The translations under genes were made by a program, and so were the position numbers. The notes below the pieces were generated by a model. The model searched no databases and had not been told where the DNA came from. It worked only from the letters and a program-made list of their open reading frames with translations. Below, piece by piece: positions 22,683 to 26,066 of a stretch of 26,066 nt of DNA (position 1 is the first letter of the stretch; the number at the start of each line of letters is the position of its first letter). Origin of the DNA: an uncultured Alistipes sp. (GTDB lineage Bacteria > Bacteroidota > Bacteroidia > Bacteroidales > Rikenellaceae); the NCBI GenBank assembly GCA_904502285.1, contig CAJGEC010000023.1, positions 1 through 26,066 of the forward strand, in the 5' to 3' direction.

Positions 22683-24347
22683 ATGACTTTTAACACACTT
22701 TATGAGATAGTGAAGCATAGCGTTGAGAAGTTCTCTGAGCGCATAGCTTTCTCTATGATTGGAGGTGAGGATGTGTCGTATAAGGAGGTAGGCGAACGCG
22801 TAGAGAAGGTCAAAGAGATGCTCCTCAATGCTGGTGTCGGCAAGGGTGACAAGGTGGCTATTCTCAGTAGCAGTATGCCTAACTGGGGTGTTGCATATTT
22901 TGCAGTTACCACATCGGGTATGGTGGCCGTGCCTATCCTTCCCGACTTCACAGGTGCCGAACTCGACCTTATCATAGAGCACTCTGAGGCTAAGGCAATC
23001 CTCGTTTCGGATAAACTCTACACCAAACTATCGAAGAGTACGGTAGAGAAGATGAATATCGTGATTCGTACCAAGGGCCTCAATGTCATTTCGCAGACCG
23101 TCGAGGAGCGCGCCGAGGCTATGGTGCCAAAGCCTGAGGACTTGGCCGTTATCATCTACACCTCAGGTACTACATCTAAGCCTAAGGGTGTGATGCTCAC
23201 GCACTATAACCTTGCTGCTCAGACAACTATCATCCCACCACTTTTTGAGTATAATGAGAACGATGTGTTGCTCTCGATTCTTCCGTTGGCACACACCTAC
23301 GAGTGTACTCTCGGTATGATATATCCATTCTCGCGAGGCGCACGCGTACACTATCTCGATAGACCACCTACCGCATCGGCACTTATGCCTGCCTTGGCAT
23401 CGGTGCGTCCTACGGTAATCGCCTCTGTGCCACTCATCATGGAGAAGATTTATCGTGCTAAGGTGTTGCCTACGTTCCAGAAGAATGCCCTATTGCGTAA
23501 GTTGTATGGCTGGGATTGGTCACGCAAGCTTTTGCATAAGGTGGCTGGCAAGCAGCTTAAGAAGCTCTTTGGTGGTCGTATGCGACTCTTTGCTATTGGT
23601 GGTGCTAAGTTCGATAGCGAGGCTGAGCGCTTCTTGCTTGAGGGTGGCTTCCCTTATGGTATCGGCTATGGTCTTACAGAGACTGCTCCACTTATCGCTG
23701 GTGCAGTGGGTAATATGGTGCGTATCGGCTCTACGGGCCCAGCCTTGCCTGCGGTACAGATTCGTCTCGACAATGTGAACCCAGATACTAAGCAGGGCGA
23801 GATCGTCGTGAAGACCCCTTGCTGTATGGTTGGCTACTATAAGAACGAGGCGGCGACAAAGGAGGCATTCACCGAGGATGGTTGGTTCCGCACGGGCGAC
23901 CTCGGAGCAATGGCTGAGGATGGCTGGATCTTCATCAAGGGCCGCTTGAAGAATATGATTGTTGGTCCTTCGGGTGAGAATATCTATCCAGAGGATATCG
24001 AGGAGGTGCTCAATAGCAACCGCTTTGTGGCAGAATCTGTTGTTACGGAGCAGGATGGTAAGCTTATCGCCTTGGTACATTTCAATACCGAGGCTCTTGA
24101 GGAGGCCTACGATGAGTTTAAGTACAAGGCTTCGGTAAAGGTTGAGCAGGTGCAACTCCGTATGGAGGAGATCAAGCGCGATGTGATGGAGTATGTGAAC
24201 TCTAAGGTAAACCGCTTCTCGAAGATCTCTAAGGTCGTAGATAACGAAGGTGAGTTCGAGAAGACCCCAACCAAGAAGATTCGTCGCTTCAACTACAATA
24301 AACCCTCTTCATCAGAGACCCCAACCCAGGAGTCGGAGAAGAAGTAA
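22683..24347 (+). CDS. AMP-dependent long-chain acyl-CoA synthetase
   Basis: A 554-residue member of the adenylate-forming superfamily. The ATP-binding signature YTSGTTSKPKGVM lies at about 159-171, GYGLTETAP at about 328, the hinge motif WFRTGDLG near 401 and the C-terminal lysine region TPTKKIRRFN near 530. This fits long-chain-fatty-acid CoA ligases, which activate fatty acids in two steps through an acyl-adenylate. It has no signal peptide and probably acts at the inner face of the membrane. The last 15 residues are a low-complexity Ser/Thr/Glu/Lys tail. It stands alone, divergent from queG, with a strong terminator behind it. Chain-length preference cannot be read from the sequence. Confidence 0.92.
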   Translation: MTFNTLYEIVKHSVEKFSERIAFSMIGGEDVSYKEVGERVEKVKEMLLNAGVGKGDKVAILSSSMPNWGVAYFAVTTSGMVAVPILPDFTGAELDLIIEHSEAKAILVSDKLYTKLSKSTVEKMNIVIRTKGLNVISQTVEERAEAMVPKPEDLAVIIYTSGTTSKPKGVMLTHYNLAAQTTIIPPLFEYNENDVLLSILPLAHTYECTLGMIYPFSRGARVHYLDRPPTASALMPALASVRPTVIASVPLIMEKIYRAKVLPTFQKNALLRKLYGWDWSRKLLHKVAGKQLKKLFGGRMRLFAIGGAKFDSEAERFLLEGGFPYGIGYGLTETAPLIAGAVGNMVRIGSTGPALPAVQIRLDNVNPDTKQGEIVVKTPCCMVGYYKNEAATKEAFTEDGWFRTGDLGAMAEDGWIFIKGRLKNMIVGPSGENIYPEDIEEVLNSNRFVAESVVTEQDGKLIALVHFNTEALEEAYDEFKYKASVKVEQVQLRMEEIKRDVMEYVNSKVNRFSKISKVVDNEGEFEKTPTKKIRRFNYNKPSSSETPTQESEKK

Positions 24348-24367
24348 ATGGAGATATATTATGAAGG

Positions 24368-24399
24368 AAGAGTTCGGTAGTTACCGAACTCTTTTTTTT
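24368..24399 (+). terminator. Terminator of the acyl-CoA synthetase gene
   Basis: AAGAGTTCGGT (24368-24378) pairs perfectly with ACCGAACTCTT (24383-24393) around AGTT, followed by an uninterrupted T run to 24399. Confidence 0.92.
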
Positions 24400-24410
24400 G
24401 TGGGGTGAGG

Positions 24411-24434
24411 GCTGTTGATCAGGCTTAACTGCGC
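24411..24434 (-). repeat. tRNA-Thr 3'-end-like relic A
   Basis: GCTGTTGATCAGGCTTAACTGCGC is the complement of a tRNA T-arm and acceptor end (AGTTAAGCCTGATCAACAGC on the - strand). It matches the better-preserved fragment at 24799-24842 over its first 20 bp with one base missing. Confidence 0.55.
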
Positions 24435-24446
24435 ATCTTCTGCGCT

Positions 24447-24472
24447 GAGCTGTTGATCAGGCTTAACTGCGC
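24447..24472 (-). repeat. tRNA-Thr 3'-end-like relic B
   Basis: Same sequence as relic A with two more bases (GA) at the left. It is preceded by GCGCATCTTCTGCGCT, which resembles the stretch before relic C (GCGCATATTATACGCT), so the unit that was copied includes flanking DNA. Confidence 0.55.
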
Positions 24473-24504
24473 TTTGCTTGTTTAGCCCTGTGGCGCTAAG
24501 GAAA

Positions 24505-24623
24505 AATATGCGCAGACAGGCATAAATGCATATTTGTCGTTGTATATGGTAGTTTCCAAACAAGTTTGGACTACCGCATAAACAACAAATGCCACCTAAT
24601 GGTGGCATCTGTCTGCGCATATT
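24505..24623. repeat. 119-bp imperfect palindrome
   Basis: The outer arms AATATGCGCAGACAG (24505-24519) and CTGTCTGCGCATATT (24609-24623) are perfect complements. The centre GGTAGTTTCCAAAC-AA-GTTTGGACTACC (24548-24575) pairs with one bulge. The parts between also pair in large part (CATATTTGTCGTTGTATATGG against GCATAAACAACAAATGCC). The right arm contains an extra hairpin (24589-24608). Confidence 0.7.
24589..24608 (-). terminator. Terminator-like hairpin behind tRNA-like relic C
   Basis: ATGCCACC-TAAT-GGTGGCAT is a perfect hairpin, followed on the - strand by TTGTTGTT. It lies 22 bp past the end of relic C on that strand, the same order as the tRNA fragment at 24799 and its terminator. Confidence 0.55.
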
Positions 24624-24630
24624 ATACGCT

Positions 24631-24659
24631 GAGCTGTTGACGAGGCTTGAACTGACGGA
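24631..24659 (-). repeat. tRNA-Thr 3'-end-like relic C
   Basis: GAGCTGTTGA-CG-AGGCTTGAACTGACG matches 24799-24825 except for two bases that spoil the T stem. It diverges from the fragment after that. It is followed on the - strand by a hairpin. Confidence 0.55.
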
Positions 24660-24685
24660 TGCTTACGCACCCGTAGGGTTATATT

Positions 24686-24723
24686 TACAATCCTCCCAAA
24701 CCCTCCTTTGAAAAGGAGGGCTT
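24686..24723. repeat. Partial copy of the left-end intergenic repeat
   Basis: TTACAATCCTCCCAAACCCTCCTTTGAAAAGGAGGGCT resembles the first 40 bp of the repeat at 169-278, including the palindrome (CCCTCCTTT/AAAGGAGGG, 24701-24720). It shows that the element is dispersed in this genome. Confidence 0.55.
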
Positions 24724-24759
24724 TAGAGGTCGCCAGTTCAACCAACCCAATAAATGACA

Positions 24760-24795
24760 AAAAACAAGTGTCACCCAAAGGCAACACTTGTTTTT
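24760..24795 (-). terminator. Terminator behind the tRNA-Thr-like fragment
   Basis: AAAAACAAGTGT (24760-24771) pairs perfectly with ACACTTGTTTTT (24784-24795). On the - strand it begins right after the tRNA-like 3' end and is followed by a T run, so it is the native terminator of the tRNA whose 3' half remains here. Confidence 0.8.
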
Positions 24796-24798
24796 CGT

Positions 24799-24842
24799 GA
24801 GCTGTTGATCAGGCTTGAACTGACGACCTCTTCCTTACCAAA
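24799..24842 (-). pseudogene. tRNA-Thr(GGT)-like 3' half, probable attachment site
   Basis: On the - strand the sequence reads, from the anticodon loop on, TTGGTAA (anticodon GGT), stem GGAAG, variable AGGTC, T arm GTCAG-TTCAAGC-CTGAT, acceptor strand CAACAGC and T. The stem partner CTTCC, D arm and 5' acceptor GCTGTTG are absent; upstream DNA becomes AT-rich at once. A terminator follows. A tRNA 3' half cut in the anticodon loop is the usual trace of site-specific integration, where the element restores an intact tRNA at its other end. The identity as Thr is inferred from the anticodon. Confidence 0.65.
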
Positions 24843-25021
24843 GCAAACAATTCTTTTAATATATAAGTAATTAAATATAAATTATATACAAGGACTATTA
24901 AAAATTATTTACTCCGTCATTTACTCTGTTTTCTTAAGTAATATGTGGATTAGATTTAAGTTGTGTTTTGATTTATATATCATATTGATTATTAGGATTA
25001 TAAATCTATTTTAATGGCTCT

Positions 25022-25048
25022 GACAGGTACATTGGTTATATACCTGTC
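25022..25048 (-). terminator. Hairpin at the end of the initiator gene
   Basis: GACAGGTA (25022-25029) pairs with TACCTGTC (25041-25048); the stop codon lies in the loop. No T run follows on the - strand. Confidence 0.4.
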
Positions 25049-25974
25049 GCCACTTGTACGAGTGATATATGTTCTCCCGTCTGCTTGTCGCGGAAGTATA
25101 TCATTCGGTCGGCACTATCGAGGAACATCGCCAAACGGAACTCCTCGGAATTCAAGAGGTTAAGGATGTTGTAATGCTCGCCACTGTCGCCAATAAGCCT
25201 CTCGCCGTATCGACCAATGAACTCGCGTACATTGGTGTTGTGCATCACTACCTCTACGCGGAACAACTTACTGATGTCGTCCCAACCGAGCCACTCTTTC
25301 AATCGTTCTGCCTTGTGCGGGCTACTCTCGCTCAACTCCTGCGCCTTGTCGTAGATGCGCATCTTCATATCCGTATCCTTGGCTTGCGAGAAGTAAAGTG
25401 TCGGCAACTTCGCCAACTTGGTGCGTGAACGGCTGTAATACTCCCCGTAGCCATCGAGCGTTTCATCGTTCTTAACACGGCGACCATTAAGGATGAGGTC
25501 GTAGCGGTCGATGTCCTTAATCATACGACGCACCTTGCCGATGTAGTTGTAATCACTATCGAACGCCAACTCCAACTCTGTGATGTTGTTGAAAGTCATC
25601 CCATAGAACTCGCAGACATACATCAGGTCGCAGATATGGTTAATCGGCTCGCCGTTGTACAGACGAGTGTAGATGCGATACAGAGCCGAGTTCTCGAACG
25701 AGAAGAACGCCTTCCCCTCGTATTTCGCGCTGTTGTGGAATGTGAATGTGCCAAGTCGATAGTATCCTCCGACATCGCGCACATCGAGCGTCGCTCGCAT
25801 CATCTGCTCATCCTCCTCGATGAATGTCAAAGTGAAGTCGTCCTCATCAAGTATTCTGACACCGTTGTCAGTTCGTCGGGTGTAGTACTCCTTAAGGTTG
25901 GAGTATAGGTCTGTTGAAGCATTTAAGCACACCCTCAACTTATCAATGCTTACAGTGTAAGTTATCTTCTTCAT
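25036..25974 (-). CDS. Rep_trans-type replication initiation protein
   Basis: A 312-residue protein like the replication initiation factors of rolling-circle plasmids, integrative elements and filamentous phages (RstA type). Visible family traits are a conserved middle TLYFSQAK followed by MKMRIYDKAQE (the R-x-YDK-x-x-E motif with the likely nicking tyrosine region) and the strand FRVEVVMHN. There is no signal or membrane segment. It would nick a double-strand origin and start replication of the excised element. Nothing else of the element lies in the window, so phage, plasmid or mobilisable island cannot be told apart. Two copies of GGT(A/G)TACCG flank its promoter. It starts at the first ATG of the frame. 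Confidence 0.7.
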   Translation of the reverse strand: MKKITYTVSIDKLRVCLNASTDLYSNLKEYYTRRTDNGVRILDEDDFTLTFIEEDEQMMRATLDVRDVGGYYRLGTFTFHNSAKYEGKAFFSFENSALYRIYTRLYNGEPINHICDLMYVCEFYGMTFNNITELELAFDSDYNYIGKVRRMIKDIDRYDLILNGRRVKNDETLDGYGEYYSRSRTKLAKLPTLYFSQAKDTDMKMRIYDKAQELSESSPHKAERLKEWLGWDDISKLFRVEVVMHNTNVREFIGRYGERLIGDSGEHYNILNLLNSEEFRLAMFLDSADRMIYFRDKQTGEHISLVQVATGI

Positions 25975-25975
25975 T

Positions 25976-26021
25976 GGTATACCGTTTCTTATAAATATAA
26001 GGTGTACCGCTAAAAAGTCAA
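25976..26021 (-). promoter_or_regulatory. Promoter and repeated sites before the initiator gene
   Basis: On the - strand TTGACT (26016-26021) and TATATT (25994-25999; as a -7 box TATATTTA, 25992-25999) form a promoter-like pair with a 16-bp gap. GGTATACCGT (25976-25985) and GGTGTACCGC (26001-26010) are direct repeats 25 bp apart around the -7 box, which suits an operator bound by a repressor or by the initiator itself. Confidence 0.45.
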
Positions 26022-26066
26022 GGGTATCGAGAGAAAAAGTGTTATCAAATAAAGGGTGTGGTCAAA

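Larger units (their letters stand above)
24799..26066. mobile_element. Left end of an integrated element (continues past the window)
   Basis: The element is proposed to start at the tRNA-Thr-like fragment (24799-24842) and run to the right. It begins with about 190 bp of AT-rich gene-free DNA (24843-25035), followed by a replication initiator gene. No integrase or right end is seen in the window. The inference rests on the half tRNA, the change in base composition and the gene type. Confidence 0.5.

Noticed and set aside
24411..24842. CRISPR array from regularly repeated units
   Set aside because: Only four copies with irregular spacing, diverged ends and tRNA-like structure; no cas genes.
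24799..24842. Functional tRNA-Thr gene
   Set aside because: The 5' half (acceptor strand, D arm, anticodon 5' stem) is missing; AT-rich DNA stands in its place.

Overview
The window looks like a chromosome segment of a member of the Bacteroidota, probably order Bacteroidales and perhaps Alistipes-like. The evidence is promoters of the -33 TTTG / -7 TAnnTTTG type (a perfect one lies at 11020-11051), absence of strong Shine-Dalgarno sequences, fimbrillin/BACON/FISUMP surface lipoproteins, a GT117 (DUF2723) membrane protein, and the order zapA - structured RNA - rny. The genus is an inference.

Layout. (1) 1-2500: initiator tRNA-fMet, then a repeat- and terminator-rich tract, an ECF sigma factor with a membrane-anchored partner, and more repeats, including a second copy of the tRNA-terminator junction. 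(2) 2500-8160: an accessory surface locus on the + strand. It holds a promoter and a long leader with a terminator-like hairpin, a 44-aa peptide gene missing from a simple ORF list, a 1136-aa lipoprotein (fimbrillin-like + BspA-type LRR + BACON + M64 metallopeptidase) and a 651-aa lipoprotein (fimbrillin-like + Gly/Ser/Glu linker + FISUMP). The last 61 codons of the second lipoprotein are adenine-poor and rich in NNC codons, as expected of a diversity-generating-retroelement variable region. (3) 8330-22587: conserved housekeeping genes on the - strand. rny, a candidate 6S RNA, zapA and a ZapB-like coiled-coil gene follow one clear promoter. DUF2723-cysS-prfB-namZ-like-ftsY-rimO form a tightly packed operon. 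queG has its own promoter. (4) 22683-24347: a + strand acyl-CoA synthetase diverging from queG. (5) 24400-26066: a repeat-filled junction ending in a tRNA-Thr(GGT)-like 3' half with its terminator. To its right lies AT-rich DNA and a Rep_trans-type replication initiator, which I read as the left end of a mobile element integrated at tRNA-Thr and running out of the window.

How the parts work together. The housekeeping block covers translation (cysS, prfB, rimO, tRNA modification by queG), membrane targeting (ftsY), division (zapA and partner), RNA turnover (rny) and wall recycling (NamZ-like). The accessory locus probably displays an adhesive or proteolytic surface structure; the ECF pair next to it may or may not control it. 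The most promising novelty is the putatively diversified FISUMP adhesin beside a fimbrillin-tethered M64 protease. The second is the tRNA-Thr junction with several tRNA-like relics and a large palindrome.
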